A stretch of 64,000 nucleotides of DNA from an uncultured Bacteroidales bacterium (GCA_900319035.1 ONMU01000001.1:1-64000), one strand, 5' to 3'. Positions 49,178 to 58,348 are shown, counted from the stretch's first letter. The notes: a model not told the origin generated them from the sequence alone. A program made the numbers and translations.

Positions 49178-52174
49178 TTAACGAATCACAGCACCATTGA
49201 TGTTGTAATGAACGCCGTTCTTGATGATCACTACTTGACCGTTCTGGATCATCTTCACAGCCTTCTGAGCAGCCTCTACAGCGTTGATACCCTCACCAAT
49301 GTGGGTAGTAACGTGATAGAGCGTGTTGTTGAGACAGAGGATGTCCATCGTAACGATAGCACGCGTAGCATCGCTTACGTTTACAGTAACGTCCATCGAG
49401 TAGATAGCCTTGTATTCACCACCCACTTCGATACCGGTACCAGTGGGTAACATATCATCGTACGTGAAGGTACCAATCGGGTTGTTACCAAGCACTACGA
49501 ACTGGATATAGGTGCTATCTGCAGCTTCACCATAGAAGACTGTACCGGTGTAACCATAAATCTCAGCAGCGTCTGCAACTCCCCATTCCGGGATCTCTAC
49601 GTTTACAGTAGTTGCAGGAGTCGGGATACTGAAGACGAGCTTGATGCTATAGATATTATCATCGTCGCCGGTTACAACACCCTCGATGGAACGAGAACCA
49701 TCTTCGCCTTCGGTCAGAACGAACGAACCATCTACGAAGTGAATTTCTGTCTCAGTAGCCTTGATCTCGATATAGGTGTAGTCTGCATCGAGGTCAGCTA
49801 TGGTGTAAACACCAGCAGCCTGAGTAGTCGAGATATTGGAGATCGAGATCGAGTACACATCGGTCTCAGCCATGAACTGCCACCAACCAGCTTGAGCTAC
49901 GTAGTCAGTGTACTGAACTTCTTGCTCAATGTCAATAACGATGGTGTCACCAACAACCGGAGCCTCCGGATAAACTACTTCAAGAACCTGAGTCTCATAG
50001 GTATAGGTAAATACATAGTCACCAGCTACGTCAGCAGCGATATGCATGTTACCCGAACCTTCAGCAAGGTTAGTAGTGTTTGCCTCGCGAGTGAGATTAG
50101 CGCCGTTAGCAGTCCAGTTGCCAGAACCACCGATACGCATACCGAACTCATAGTTACCTTCAGCCAACGTGAGTGTAAGAGAAGCAGATGCATTATCCTG
50201 AGCGATAGCAAAGTTCTCAGTATCAGCCCAGCTACCCAAGAAGTTACCGTGCATAGCTACAGTCGGGATAACAACAGCCTCACCGGTCTTGGTAGCGTTA
50301 GCAGCTACCTCTTTAGTCTCTTCGTTGAAGGTGATGGTAATAGTGTAGATACCAGCCTCAGGGATATTCAACTCATAGTTGTCAGAAGGCCAGCAGTTGG
50401 TCCAAGCGTGGTCCTCACAAACCTTGAACTCAATGTTACCGGCAGCCAAAGTGAGGTCAGCTTTCTCCCATGTATAGAGACCCTCAACGAGCGTCATGTC
50501 GTTAGCTTCGTTGGAAGGAGCCCAAGTAGTGCCGAATGCTACATCCGAACCACCAGCAACGGTATAGGTATGCTCCGGAGTCGGAGGAACAACTTCACCA
50601 CCGCGAACTACCTTGAGAAGGGTAACGAACATACTAGTGTTACCATAACGACCGAGGAGGAGAGAATCCTGATCAGATGCGAGGGTATAGGTCTGCACGA
50701 TCGGCTCACCTGCGTTGCGGCCATTGAGGGTAGAGAGAGAATCAGACATCCAAATTCTTGTATCGCCATCAGCAGCACGTAAATCTACCATACAATACTT
50801 GGTAACATCGGAGTTATTGAATACAACGGATACGCTGAGTACATCACCAGCCTTGAAGCCACCCTCAGCCGGCTTGATAGCGATGTATTTGCCTTCAGCA
50901 TATACATAGGAGCTACCGAACTTGATACCGCTCACCTCATCGGAGTTTTCGTGAATCTTAACAGTACCGGTGGTGATATTGGAGTTTCCGCCAAAGATGG
51001 TAGTACCGATCTCACCTGCCCAATCGTAGATTACATCGTCTTCCTCAACCGGAGCGTCTCCCGGGTGCTTGATTTCGGTCAGATAGCAACCGGTATTGAG
51101 CTCATGAGTCTCATTGTACAGTTTGTACTTACCGAAAGCGATAACTGTATCACCTACGTGAATTGCGTTGCCGTTCTCGTCAGCTACTTCTTCGAACTCA
51201 GCCCAAGCAGTGCTTTCTGCATCGTAAGCCGGATCAGAAGTACGGAAGGTATCTGCATTGAGCGAGTAGCAGTTATAGAACTCAAACGCACCCTCTGCAC
51301 CTGTTGCATCAGCAACGTAGATGTTTACAGAACCGAATTTAGCGAAGTTCTTACCCTTGAACTCCATCTTGGTGATGACACCGCGAACGAGGATCTCATC
51401 GTTCTCAGCTAAGCCAGCAGCGATAGCCTCAGCTACTTCGTACTGCGGGATCACTTTCTTAACAGCTTCAGCAGCTACAGCCTCGGTAGTCGGATCGAAA
51501 GTGATCGTGAGGGTGTATTCGCCTGCCTCAGCGATGTTTACAACATAGTTCTGAGCCGGATAAGCGATATCCCAGCTGTGGTTCTTAACGACCTTGAACT
51601 GGATTTCTGTACCAGCGGTCAGGTTCAAGTTAGCCTTTGTCCAGGTATAAACACCGTTAGCCAAGATCATGTCGTTAGCAGCAAGAGCAGGATTCCAAGC
51701 CTCACCGAAGATAGCGGCATCGTTACCTGCTACAGTGTAGGTGTCCACTACAACCGGCTCTCCACCCTCAAGGGTAACTACGATTTGGGAAGCACGAACT
51801 TGGTTTGCAGAAGCCTCAAAAGATACGCTGGTAGCAGAACCGGTCCATGTACCGGTAAAGCCATCCTCCTCAAAGGTGTAACCTTCCTGAGCAGTAAAGC
51901 AACCAGGACCATACTTAGCAGCGCCCTTAGCAAGGCAAGTGAAAACAATGCTCGTAATGTTCGACTCAGCCGAAATAGTAATCGTCTGATTCTTAAAAAT
52001 ACGAATCTGGTCAGCAGTAACAGTACCCTGAGTAATGTTCAGCGATACGCCCTCGATAGTAGCGTTGATCTCGGTGCTTTCAGCAGCTGTAATCGCACTC
52101 GGGGTAATCGTTACCTGAGCCATCATGCTGCCTGCGAAGAGCAGAGCAGCCAACAAAGAAAAGAATTTTCTCAT
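49178..52174 (-). CDS. Large secreted modular protein, paralogue of the neighbour
   Basis: 998 residues with a signal peptide (KFFSLLAALLFAGSMMA). A beta domain is followed by two copies of a SusF-like module: YTVAGNDAAIFGEAWNP at about 140-240 and YTVAGGSDVAFGTTWAP at about 533-640. An OB-fold-like region (DEILVRGVITKMEFKGKNFA, about 243-370) and further beta domains with lipocalin-like repeats in the C-terminal third complete it. The tail is KMIQNGQVVIIKNGVHYNIN then GAVIR. It is transcribed from 52279-52309 and lies upstream of the 665-residue protein on the same strand; both are likely surface proteins. Confidence 0.8.
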   Translation of the reverse strand: MRKFFSLLAALLFAGSMMAQVTITPSAITAAESTEINATIEGVSLNITQGTVTADQIRIFKNQTITISAESNITSIVFTCLAKGAAKYGPGCFTAQEGYTFEEDGFTGTWTGSATSVSFEASANQVRASQIVVTLEGGEPVVVDTYTVAGNDAAIFGEAWNPALAANDMILANGVYTWTKANLNLTAGTEIQFKVVKNHSWDIAYPAQNYVVNIAEAGEYTLTITFDPTTEAVAAEAVKKVIPQYEVAEAIAAGLAENDEILVRGVITKMEFKGKNFAKFGSVNIYVADATGAEGAFEFYNCYSLNADTFRTSDPAYDAESTAWAEFEEVADENGNAIHVGDTVIAFGKYKLYNETHELNTGCYLTEIKHPGDAPVEEDDVIYDWAGEIGTTIFGGNSNITTGTVKIHENSDEVSGIKFGSSYVYAEGKYIAIKPAEGGFKAGDVLSVSVVFNNSDVTKYCMVDLRAADGDTRIWMSDSLSTLNGRNAGEPIVQTYTLASDQDSLLLGRYGNTSMFVTLLKVVRGGEVVPPTPEHTYTVAGGSDVAFGTTWAPSNEANDMTLVEGLYTWEKADLTLAAGNIEFKVCEDHAWTNCWPSDNYELNIPEAGIYTITITFNEETKEVAANATKTGEAVVIPTVAMHGNFLGSWADTENFAIAQDNASASLTLTLAEGNYEFGMRIGGSGNWTANGANLTREANTTNLAEGSGNMHIAADVAGDYVFTYTYETQVLEVVYPEAPVVGDTIVIDIEQEVQYTDYVAQAGWWQFMAETDVYSISISNISTTQAAGVYTIADLDADYTYIEIKATETEIHFVDGSFVLTEGEDGSRSIEGVVTGDDDNIYSIKLVFSIPTPATTVNVEIPEWGVADAAEIYGYTGTVFYGEAADSTYIQFVVLGNNPIGTFTYDDMLPTGTGIEVGGEYKAIYSMDVTVNVSDATRAIVTMDILCLNNTLYHVTTHIGEGINAVEAAQKAVKMIQNGQVVIIKNGVHYNINGAVIR

Positions 52175-52233
52175 GTTTTAATGATTTTAAGTTAAACAAA
52201 AAGTTAATTGGTTGATATTGTTGTCTATTTAAG

Positions 52234-52260
52234 ATCGCCCAAAATATTGGTCGATACTAT
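52234..52260. repeat. ATCGCCC...GGTCGAT dyad, copy 2 (in a 5' leader)
   Basis: ATCGCCCAAAATATTGGTCGAT followed by ACTAT, with a 2-base insertion in the loop side compared with the other copies. It lies between the promoter (52279-52309) and the ATG at 52174, so it is in the mRNA leader. Confidence 0.75.
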
Positions 52261-52278
52261 TTTCACAAAAATCCGGTG

Positions 52279-52309
52279 CAAAGTTACAAAGAAATTTTGA
52301 TATATGCAA
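52279..52309 (-). promoter_or_regulatory. Promoter of the 998-residue secreted protein gene
   Basis: The -7 box TAACTTTG is at 52279-52286; -33 TTGCATATATCAA begins at 52309 (spacing 23). It gives a leader of about 95 nt with the dyad element. Confidence 0.82.
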
Positions 52310-52498
52310 ATAAAAAATGCATTTTTTTTATTTTAGTGCTAAAGAGCATAAAAAAGACATATAAACAGCCATTCTCTAAAATCACGGGATATATACATAA
52401 ATGTATATATAGGGTGCAGTAGGATACGAGATACCCTCGAGGTTCTAACGAGGTTGTCCTTTAGGCGTCCGCAAGATTCAGAGAGGTAGGGACAGTTG
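52310..52498. other. Gap without a gene
   Basis: A 10-bp dyad ATATATACAT/ATGTATATAT (52389-52410) and a CCTCG/CGAGG dyad (52433-52451) are visible. No ORF with support was seen. It separates the transporter's end from the next promoter. Confidence 0.5.
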
Positions 52499-53515
52499 CT
52501 ATTTTTTTCGTGCGGCAAAGAAGAGTTGAGCGGAGTTGAAGACATTTTGCCAGATGATATACGCCGCTGCTCCGAGTGATGCCATGGGATCGAGATACGT
52601 ATTCGCCATCCAGACTCCGAGAGAGGTGTTTTTTTGTCCGAAAGCCTGTCCGGCTGTGATGGAAGAGACTCCTGCCATCGTCTTGGGTGCAGCCGCAGGA
52701 TTGATGAGCACATCCTGGTAGTCACGACCCTTGGAAGGCGCCGGTAACCAATATCCGATCAACTTACCGAGACCGAACTGAATCAGGCAAATGAAGAACG
52801 AACATACTAATAAAATTAGTATAGTTGAAAGGTGAAAGGTGAAAGTTGAAAGGACTGTTTCGGTGACGACCGACGACAATACAGTAATCGAGCAGACCCA
52901 CAAATAGAAGGGGATGACGGCGAGTTTTACCGGCAGTACAAACTCTTTTTTAGTACGCCATTTAAAGGCGATCCGGACGAGCCAAGCTAAACAGAAAGGA
53001 CCTAATAATAGTGGGGCAATTCTTTGCAGAATCATTAAAAATTCACTCCAGAAACTCATGTCTGCCGCCGGATAGATGAGGGGGAAAGTAGCGGGGACGA
53101 TGATGGCGGTAGCGAAGTTAGAGAGGAGGGTGAAGGTAGTGAGGTTTTGGATGGACCCGCCCATCTTACCGGCGATGATAGGTGCGGCGGTGGCGGTAGG
53201 CATGATGAAGCACATGAGCAGCCCCTGGGCGAGGACGGGGTTGGCGGTAAAATACAGTACCCCTGCGTACGTCGCAAAGGAGAAAACCATCTGCGTGATG
53301 AGCAGCACCCAATGCCATTTGTGTAACCGCAGATCGAGCGGATTAACCTTGCAGAACGTAAAAAAGAGCATAAAGAATATCCACCACGGAAGGGTAGGCT
53401 TCAGCGGCAAAAAGAGCTTGTAACCGAGGGCGCCGATGAGCATAGAGAGCCAAAGGGCGGAAGAATCAAAGAATGTACGAAGGGACAATGTACGATGTAC
53501 AAAGGATTTTTTCAT
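52499..53515 (-). CDS. Bile acid:sodium symporter-family (BASS) transporter
   Basis: 338 residues, about nine membrane segments. Family stretches: CFIMPTATAAPIIAGKMGGS and LINPAAAPKTMAGVSSITAG (a conserved crossover-type segment), and AQLFFAARKK at the end. It may move organic acids or sterol-like substrates; specificity cannot be read. The N-terminal SFVHRTLSLRTFF is encoded by a family-C repeat (53472-53506) and residues about 220-232 (LSTFTFHLST) by a family-D repeat. Only 338 of the residues remain plausible once these are considered inserts. Confidence 0.82.
   Translation of the reverse strand: MKKSFVHRTLSLRTFFDSSALWLSMLIGALGYKLFLPLKPTLPWWIFFMLFFTFCKVNPLDLRLHKWHWVLLITQMVFSFATYAGVLYFTANPVLAQGLLMCFIMPTATAAPIIAGKMGGSIQNLTTFTLLSNFATAIIVPATFPLIYPAADMSFWSEFLMILQRIAPLLLGPFCLAWLVRIAFKWRTKKEFVLPVKLAVIPFYLWVCSITVLSSVVTETVLSTFTFHLSTILILLVCSFFICLIQFGLGKLIGYWLPAPSKGRDYQDVLINPAAAPKTMAGVSSITAGQAFGQKNTSLGVWMANTYLDPMASLGAAAYIIWQNVFNSAQLFFAARKK
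53472..53506. repeat. Family-C repeat encoding the transporter N-terminus
   Basis: It reads GAATGTACGAAGGGACAATG and on to TACGATGTACAAAGG. On the minus strand it forms codons 2-14 of the transporter. Confidence 0.85.
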
Positions 53516-53538
53516 TTTCTCATTTACTCATTTATTTA

Positions 53539-53563
53539 ATCGCCCAATATTGGTCGATACTAT
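53539..53563. repeat. ATCGCCC...GGTCGAT dyad, copy 3
   Basis: ATCGCCCAATATTGGTCGAT plus ACTAT between the dus stop (53566) and the transporter ATG. The core CCAATATTGG is a perfect palindrome. Confidence 0.85.
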
Positions 53564-53565
53564 GT

Positions 53566-54528
53566 TTACCCCCATTTTTCTACAATCTCATCCATGATCC
53601 GGAAAACCTCCTCCACCGTTTCGGCACGAAGGAGGGCAATGCGGGTTTGCTTGAAATCAAAGAGCCCTTTAAAAACAGGCGACGCCGCAAAATGACGACG
53701 CGAATGGACGATACCTTTGCGTTCGTCACCTCCGCACCACTTTATGGAGGCAAGGACATGTTCTTTGAGCACAGCGACCTTGTCGACCATCGTCTGCGGC
53801 GCCGGAAGTCCTTTCATCTCCGCGAAGAGCCACGGGGCACCAAAGGTGGCACGGCCGACCATGATGGCATCAACGCCGTAACGATCGAAGCATTCCTTCG
53901 CGCGCTCAGGCGTACACACGTCCCCGTTACCTATAATAGGTATATGCATACGAGGATTGTTCTTCACTTCTCCGATGAGGGTCCAATCCGCCTCTCCACG
54001 GTACATCTGCGAACGAGTGCGTCCATGGATAGCGAGTTCGGAGATGCCGCAGTCCTGTAACCGCTCCGCTAAGTCCACGATAAAAGGCGTGCCGTTCTCA
54101 AGATAAAGAGAAGGTTCATCCCAGCCCAGACGAGTCTTGGCGGTAACGGGTGTATGGACAGCATTGACGACTGCACGCGTTATTTCGAGCATTTTAGGCA
54201 CATCGCGAAGGAGACCAGCTCCTGCTCCTTTGCCTGCTACTTTCTTGACCGGACAGCCGAAATTGATGTCGATGAAGTCGGGTTTGGCTTGCTCAACGAT
54301 GAGGGCAGCATCACGCATCGCTTCGGGTTCGCGACCGTAGATCTGTATAGCCACGGGTCGTTCGGCATCGGAGATGGTCAGTTTGCGGGTCGTAGAAGCG
54401 ATGTCCCGAACGAGCGCGTCGGCATTGACGAACTCGGTATAGACGCGATCAGCTCCGTAGCGTTTGCAAAGCGCACGGAAAGCCGGATCGGTAACATCCT
54501 CCATGGGAGCCAAGTATAATTTATTCAT
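53566..54528 (-). CDS. tRNA-dihydrouridine synthase
   Basis: 320 residues. Flavoenzyme reducing uridines in tRNA D loops. Motifs: LYLAPMEDVTDPAFRALCKR, DFIDINFGCPVKKVAGKGAG (catalytic Cys in the FGCPVKK motif), VTAKTRLGWDEPS, ELAIHGRTRSQMYRG and IPIIGNGDVCTPE. DusB-like. The gene follows the 7TM-HD gene with a 41-nt gap holding dyad copy 4. Confidence 0.93.
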   Translation of the reverse strand: MNKLYLAPMEDVTDPAFRALCKRYGADRVYTEFVNADALVRDIASTTRKLTISDAERPVAIQIYGREPEAMRDAALIVEQAKPDFIDINFGCPVKKVAGKGAGAGLLRDVPKMLEITRAVVNAVHTPVTAKTRLGWDEPSLYLENGTPFIVDLAERLQDCGISELAIHGRTRSQMYRGEADWTLIGEVKNNPRMHIPIIGNGDVCTPERAKECFDRYGVDAIMVGRATFGAPWLFAEMKGLPAPQTMVDKVAVLKEHVLASIKWCGGDERKGIVHSRRHFAASPVFKGLFDFKQTRIALLRAETVEEVFRIMDEIVEKWG

Positions 54529-54548
54529 TTTCTTATTTTCTCATTTGG

Positions 54549-54573
54549 ATCGCCCATGCATGGTCGATGCTAT
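54549..54573. repeat. ATCGCCC...GGTCGAT dyad, copy 4
   Basis: ATCGCCCATGCATGGTCGAT plus GCTAT. The core CCATGCATGG is again a perfect palindrome although its middle differs from copy 3. The stop codon of the 7TM-HD gene (54570-54572) lies inside the element. Confidence 0.85.
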
Positions 54574-56504
54574 TTGTTCAAGGTGGGGTACGAAATACGA
54601 TGATGGTTCATGGCGGTGAGGCGAGCGACGAAGACACGGCGGATGTCCTCTACATCCTTGAAAGAGAGAGGCGTCTCGGAGAACTGTCCGTCGGCTATCT
54701 GTGCATCGATCATCTGATTCACCGCTGCTGCAATCGACTCCTCGGAAAAATCCGAGAGGCTGCGCGAACGCGCTTCGACCGCATCTGCCATCATGAGGAT
54801 AGCTGCCTCTTTGGTAGTGGGTTTGGGTCCCGGATAGCGGAAGAGCGACTCATCGACGTTCTCTTTCGGATGCGCGTTACACCATGTGTTATAGAAATAA
54901 CGAACCAGCGAGTTGCCATGATGAGAGGTGATGAAATTGATAACCACCTCGGGCAGATGATGCTTACGCGCCAGTTTCTCTCCTTCGGTCACATGCGAGA
55001 TGACGACTTTAGCCGCTTCACGCGGATCCATCTCCAAGAGCGGGTTCTCCACTCCGACTTGGTTCTCCACGAAGAAGAAGGGGTTTGCCATCTTGCCTAT
55101 ATCGTGATAGAGGGCACCTGTGCGGACAAGGAGCGAATGTGCGCCAATGACTTTCGCAGCTTCGGCAGCCAAGTTAGAGACTTGCATGGAGTGCTGGAAC
55201 GTACCCGGGGCTTTCTCCGCCAAGGCGTGCAAGAGCTCGGAGTTGATATCCGTGAGTTCAACAAGGGTCAGCGAAGAGATGAAACGGAACATTTTCTCAA
55301 AGGCGAAGATGAGTCCGTAGCAACCGATGGTGAGCAGACCCGTGACGAAGAAATAGAAATACGTCCAAGGCTCGATAGCGTGCCAAGTACCGGTTTGGGC
55401 AATGATGAGCGCGGTGTACATGAGTGCTTGGATCCAGAAATTCCAAGTTGCTGTACGGAGCAGTTGTGCCCGGCGGGTCATGTCATTCAAGACGGAAATA
55501 GTAGCGAAGCCGACACCTAATTCGATGAAGAGGAACTCCATAGGCACCGGAACGACAATCGAGGTGATGAAGATCGTGATGAGATGCATGACTACCGCTG
55601 TACGGGAGTCGATGAAGACACGCGTAAGGATCGGAATCCACACAAAAGGCACGAGATAAACCGACAATCCGAAATGCAAGCAGAGGCACGCCAAACCGAT
55701 GACGAGGAACATCTGCAAGCAGAAGAACAGGACTTTCGATAGCGAAGCGAAGTACTGCGGACGGAAGACTACGAGATAGAGCACAAAAAGAGCAAGGAAA
55801 AGAAGTACCAAGAGGGTCTTGCCAAAGAGCGCCCAACTACGTTGGCTATGTCCGAGCGCCTCACTCTCGTACGCCCGGCGAAGCGATTGAAGGGTTTGGT
55901 AATCGCTCTCGGAGACAATCTCACCTTTCTCTATGATTTTCTCCCCTTTCTGGACAAGCCCTTGTGTGGGCGAGAGAGAAGAGAGGAGTTGGGTTCGCAT
56001 CTGGTCGGTCAGAAGGGTATCGCGTACGAGGTTCTGAGCGCAGTCATAGCCGAAATGATCGTACGCCGATTTGAGCGTATAGACCGACGAGAGGGGGTAT
56101 GTCTTCTGTACTTTGCCCTGCGTGACAGCAATGCGGCTGTACTCGTTTTCCTGCAACCATTCCATCTCTTGCAGCGAGACGACGAGGACTTGGCGTTGTA
56201 CCTGCGGGATGTATTTATAGCAAGGTACGAAGACGGAGAGGAGCTGTTTCTGCTCCTTGGCGAGTTGGTCGTCAGTTTTGTAGATGGGGAAATCAAAATC
56301 CGCTTCAAGCGTAGCGTACCCCCATGGTTTGCCGACCTCAAAATGGTAACGGAAGGTGTTGTCGTAGCGCGGGAAGAGGAGGACAATCACTGCCGCAAGC
56401 ACCGCAAAAATGCCTAATCGTAAGAAGACTGAGGCATATTTGGCATTTACCATTTTCTCATTTACCATTTGGTCATTTATTAGACCATTTAGCCATTTTA
56501 TCAT
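54570..56504 (-). CDS. 7TM-HD family phosphodiesterase (PgpH-like)
   Basis: 644 residues. A periplasmic domain (about 50-190), seven membrane segments, and a C-terminal HD domain: HSMQVSNLAAEAAKVIGAHS, ALYHDIGKMANPFFFVENQ (H-D near residue 465), ISHVTEGEKLARKHHLPEVV and ITSHHGNSLVRYFY. PgpH members hydrolyse cyclic di-AMP; that substrate is inferred. The first ~20 residues (WLNGLINDQMVNEKMVN) are encoded by the CATTTACC repeat, so the true ancestral start may be near residue 20-28. It overlaps the fusion gene by 4 nt. Confidence 0.88.
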   Translation of the reverse strand: MIKWLNGLINDQMVNEKMVNAKYASVFLRLGIFAVLAAVIVLLFPRYDNTFRYHFEVGKPWGYATLEADFDFPIYKTDDQLAKEQKQLLSVFVPCYKYIPQVQRQVLVVSLQEMEWLQENEYSRIAVTQGKVQKTYPLSSVYTLKSAYDHFGYDCAQNLVRDTLLTDQMRTQLLSSLSPTQGLVQKGEKIIEKGEIVSESDYQTLQSLRRAYESEALGHSQRSWALFGKTLLVLLFLALFVLYLVVFRPQYFASLSKVLFFCLQMFLVIGLACLCLHFGLSVYLVPFVWIPILTRVFIDSRTAVVMHLITIFITSIVVPVPMEFLFIELGVGFATISVLNDMTRRAQLLRTATWNFWIQALMYTALIIAQTGTWHAIEPWTYFYFFVTGLLTIGCYGLIFAFEKMFRFISSLTLVELTDINSELLHALAEKAPGTFQHSMQVSNLAAEAAKVIGAHSLLVRTGALYHDIGKMANPFFFVENQVGVENPLLEMDPREAAKVVISHVTEGEKLARKHHLPEVVINFITSHHGNSLVRYFYNTWCNAHPKENVDESLFRYPGPKPTTKEAAILMMADAVEARSRSLSDFSEESIAAAVNQMIDAQIADGQFSETPLSFKDVEDIRRVFVARLTAMNHHRISYPTLNK

Positions 56505-57703
56505 GATCTTTTGGATTTAAAAAATTCTTGTATTAAGGACCGGCATTCGTCTTCGAGGACGCCGGAAGTGACAGTAGCTTTGGGATGAAAGACCCGTGGT
56601 GCGTACGTGGCGTAGCCTCTCTTGGGATCCGGTGCGCCGTACACGATGCGGCTTATCTGCGCCCATCCGATAGCACCACCGCACATGGGGCAGGGTTCGA
56701 CGGTGACGTAGAGGGTTGCGTCCGGCAGATATTTGCCGCCAAGGGTCTGTGCAGCGGCTGTGATCGCTTGTATCTCGGCGTGCGCGGTAACATCCGAAAG
56801 GGTCTCGGTGAGGTTGTGTCCGCGTCCGATGATCTGATTATTGGAGACGATGACGCATCCGATGGGGATCTCGTCGGCTTCGAGTGCCTTTTGCGCCTCT
56901 ATGAGGGCGAGGCGCATGAAGCGCTCATCGGCTTCATTTACCATTTGGTCATTTACCATTTTCTCATTTATTGGACCATTTAGCGATTTAGCCATTTGGC
57001 AGAAGGATTTGAGTGCTTCGGGATGCGACTCGAAATGGTTGCCAATGACGACGATGTCCGCACCGGAGTCATAAGCGGCTTTCATCGCTTCGGGCGTACG
57101 GATTCCTCCACCGACGATGAGAGTGATAGAGGTGTTTTGTCGCACCGCGCGGATGATGTCCGGAGAGACGGGCACTTTGGCTCCGGAACCTGCCTCCAGA
57201 TAGATCGCTTTCTTGCCCATCAGTTCGGCTGCTATACAGGTGTCGATGATGGTTTGCAGGTCGGAAGGGTTGAGGGGTTTGGTTCCCGTTACGCGCATGG
57301 TGGAGGTCTCTACTCCACCGTCGATGAGGATATAAGCCGTGGGGATCACCTCGACCGATGAGTTATGAATACGCCGCGCAGAGCGAATCTGCTGAGTAAC
57401 AAGATATTCGGGGTTGTCTCCGGAAAGCAAAGAGAGGTAAAGGATAGCGTCCGCTTCGGGCGTAAACTGTGCGGCGTTGCCGGGGAAGAGGATGATGGGC
57501 GGACGCCCATCTTGACCGGCTTCGCCTGACAGACTTAGTTTCTCTTTGAGGGCGCGAACGAAAGGCGTAGTGTCACCGCCGGTGGAGCCACCGACGAAGA
57601 TGTAGTCGGGGCAACAATCCGCTGAGAGCGGAAGGGCGGAGAGATCGGCTTTCTCGGGATCGAGGAGAAGCGCAAGGGCTCTATGTTTATTGACGATTGA
57701 CAA
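56501..57703 (-). CDS. Fusion: GGGP/PcrB-like synthase with tRNA adenosine deaminase TadA
   Basis: 400 residues. Residues 1-~233 are a geranylgeranylglyceryl-phosphate synthase-type TIM barrel: LLLDPEKADLSA, IFVGGSTGGDTTPFVRALKE, YLEAGSGAKVPVSPDIIRAV, IVGGGIRTPEAMKAAYDSGA. Residues ~257-400 are TadA, which makes inosine-34 in tRNA-Arg: TAHAEIQAI (about 307) and VEPCPMCGGAIGWAQ (about 336). The linker (SLNGPINEKMVNDQMVNEAD, about 234-256) is encoded by the CATTTACCATTTGGT repeat (56935-57000) that fills gaps elsewhere. In-frame ATGs in the linker could also start TadA separately. Confidence 0.9.
   Translation of the reverse strand: MSIVNKHRALALLLDPEKADLSALPLSADCCPDYIFVGGSTGGDTTPFVRALKEKLSLSGEAGQDGRPPIILFPGNAAQFTPEADAILYLSLLSGDNPEYLVTQQIRSARRIHNSSVEVIPTAYILIDGGVETSTMRVTGTKPLNPSDLQTIIDTCIAAELMGKKAIYLEAGSGAKVPVSPDIIRAVRQNTSITLIVGGGIRTPEAMKAAYDSGADIVVIGNHFESHPEALKSFCQMAKSLNGPINEKMVNDQMVNEADERFMRLALIEAQKALEADEIPIGCVIVSNNQIIGRGHNLTETLSDVTAHAEIQAITAAAQTLGGKYLPDATLYVTVEPCPMCGGAIGWAQISRIVYGAPDPKRGYATYAPRVFHPKATVTSGVLEDECRSLIQEFFKSKRS
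56935..57000. repeat. CATTTACCATTTGGT repeat as protein linker
   Basis: Iterations of CATTTGGTCATTTACCATTT, read in frame as INEKMVNDQMVNE. The same DNA word at 56449-56500 encodes the N-terminus of the next gene. Confidence 0.9.
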
Positions 57704-57766
57704 ATTTACGATGTACGATTTATTGACGATTTATATTATTGACGATTTATATTATTGACGATTTAT
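57684..57766. repeat. TTGACGATTTATATTA simple repeat, gldD-fusion gap
   Basis: Iterations of ATTGACGATTTATATT from the first codons of the fusion gene to the end of gldD, with an ACGATGTACGATTT word of family C type. Confidence 0.8.
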
Positions 57767-58329
57767 TTCCATTTAAAGGTCTCTACCATTTTGACGATAT
57801 CCGTGCGGAGATAGTTATATACAGGCGCTAAGGAATCAGCATTCGGACGACAGTTACAATAGACCGAAGCACGGAAGAAATGATGCGTGGAATCGGTAAT
57901 AAAGAACTGACAGGAGGACGCCGTATTTCCCTCTAAATCAAATAGTAAGCCATATACTTTTGCTTCGGGATGCGCGTATTCTCGTTCGGGTATCGCATTC
58001 GCAAAAGAGGCGTTGCGATAGACAAACTCAAGGGCATCTTCGGTGAGCTCGCGAAGGTTATTACGAACAGGTTTGTAGGAGCAATGGATAGTAGCATCCA
58101 ACGCCGGATAATAGATATTGATCCAATAGGGTTCATCGGTTCTCTCTTTCACCTGCGCATTGCACGACAGATCGAACGTATAGGGATAGTGCGGATAGTT
58201 CGCCTCAAAAGGCAGATATGCTGTATCCGGCATTGAGATACGATAATAGCCATACGGTTTGGGAGCACCGACTCTGTTAGAGCAAGCACACCACCCAATT
58301 ATTATGCAAAAAAATATCAATTTGCGCAT
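57763..58329 (-). CDS. gldD: Gliding motility lipoprotein GldD
   Basis: 188 residues from the ATG at 58329; the upstream extension is repeat and promoter. A lipoprotein signal (IFFCIIIGWCAC) is followed by PKPYGYYRISMPDTAYLPFE, then the PYTFDLSCNA segment, the order found in GldD. GldD is needed for gliding and type IX secretion in Bacteroidota; its presence suits the secreted proteins with C-terminal tails in this window. The promoter is at 58349-58356. Confidence 0.88.
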   Translation of the reverse strand: MRKLIFFCIIIGWCACSNRVGAPKPYGYYRISMPDTAYLPFEANYPHYPYTFDLSCNAQVKERTDEPYWINIYYPALDATIHCSYKPVRNNLRELTEDALEFVYRNASFANAIPEREYAHPEAKVYGLLFDLEGNTASSCQFFITDSTHHFFRASVYCNCRPNADSLAPVYNYLRTDIVKMVETFKWK

Positions 58330-58348
58330 TTTACACCAAATTAGGGTA

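Noticed and set aside
52420..52460. Possible tRNA-like fold near CCTCG/CGAGG
   Set aside because: No T arm, no acceptor pairing and no consistent cloverleaf could be drawn.
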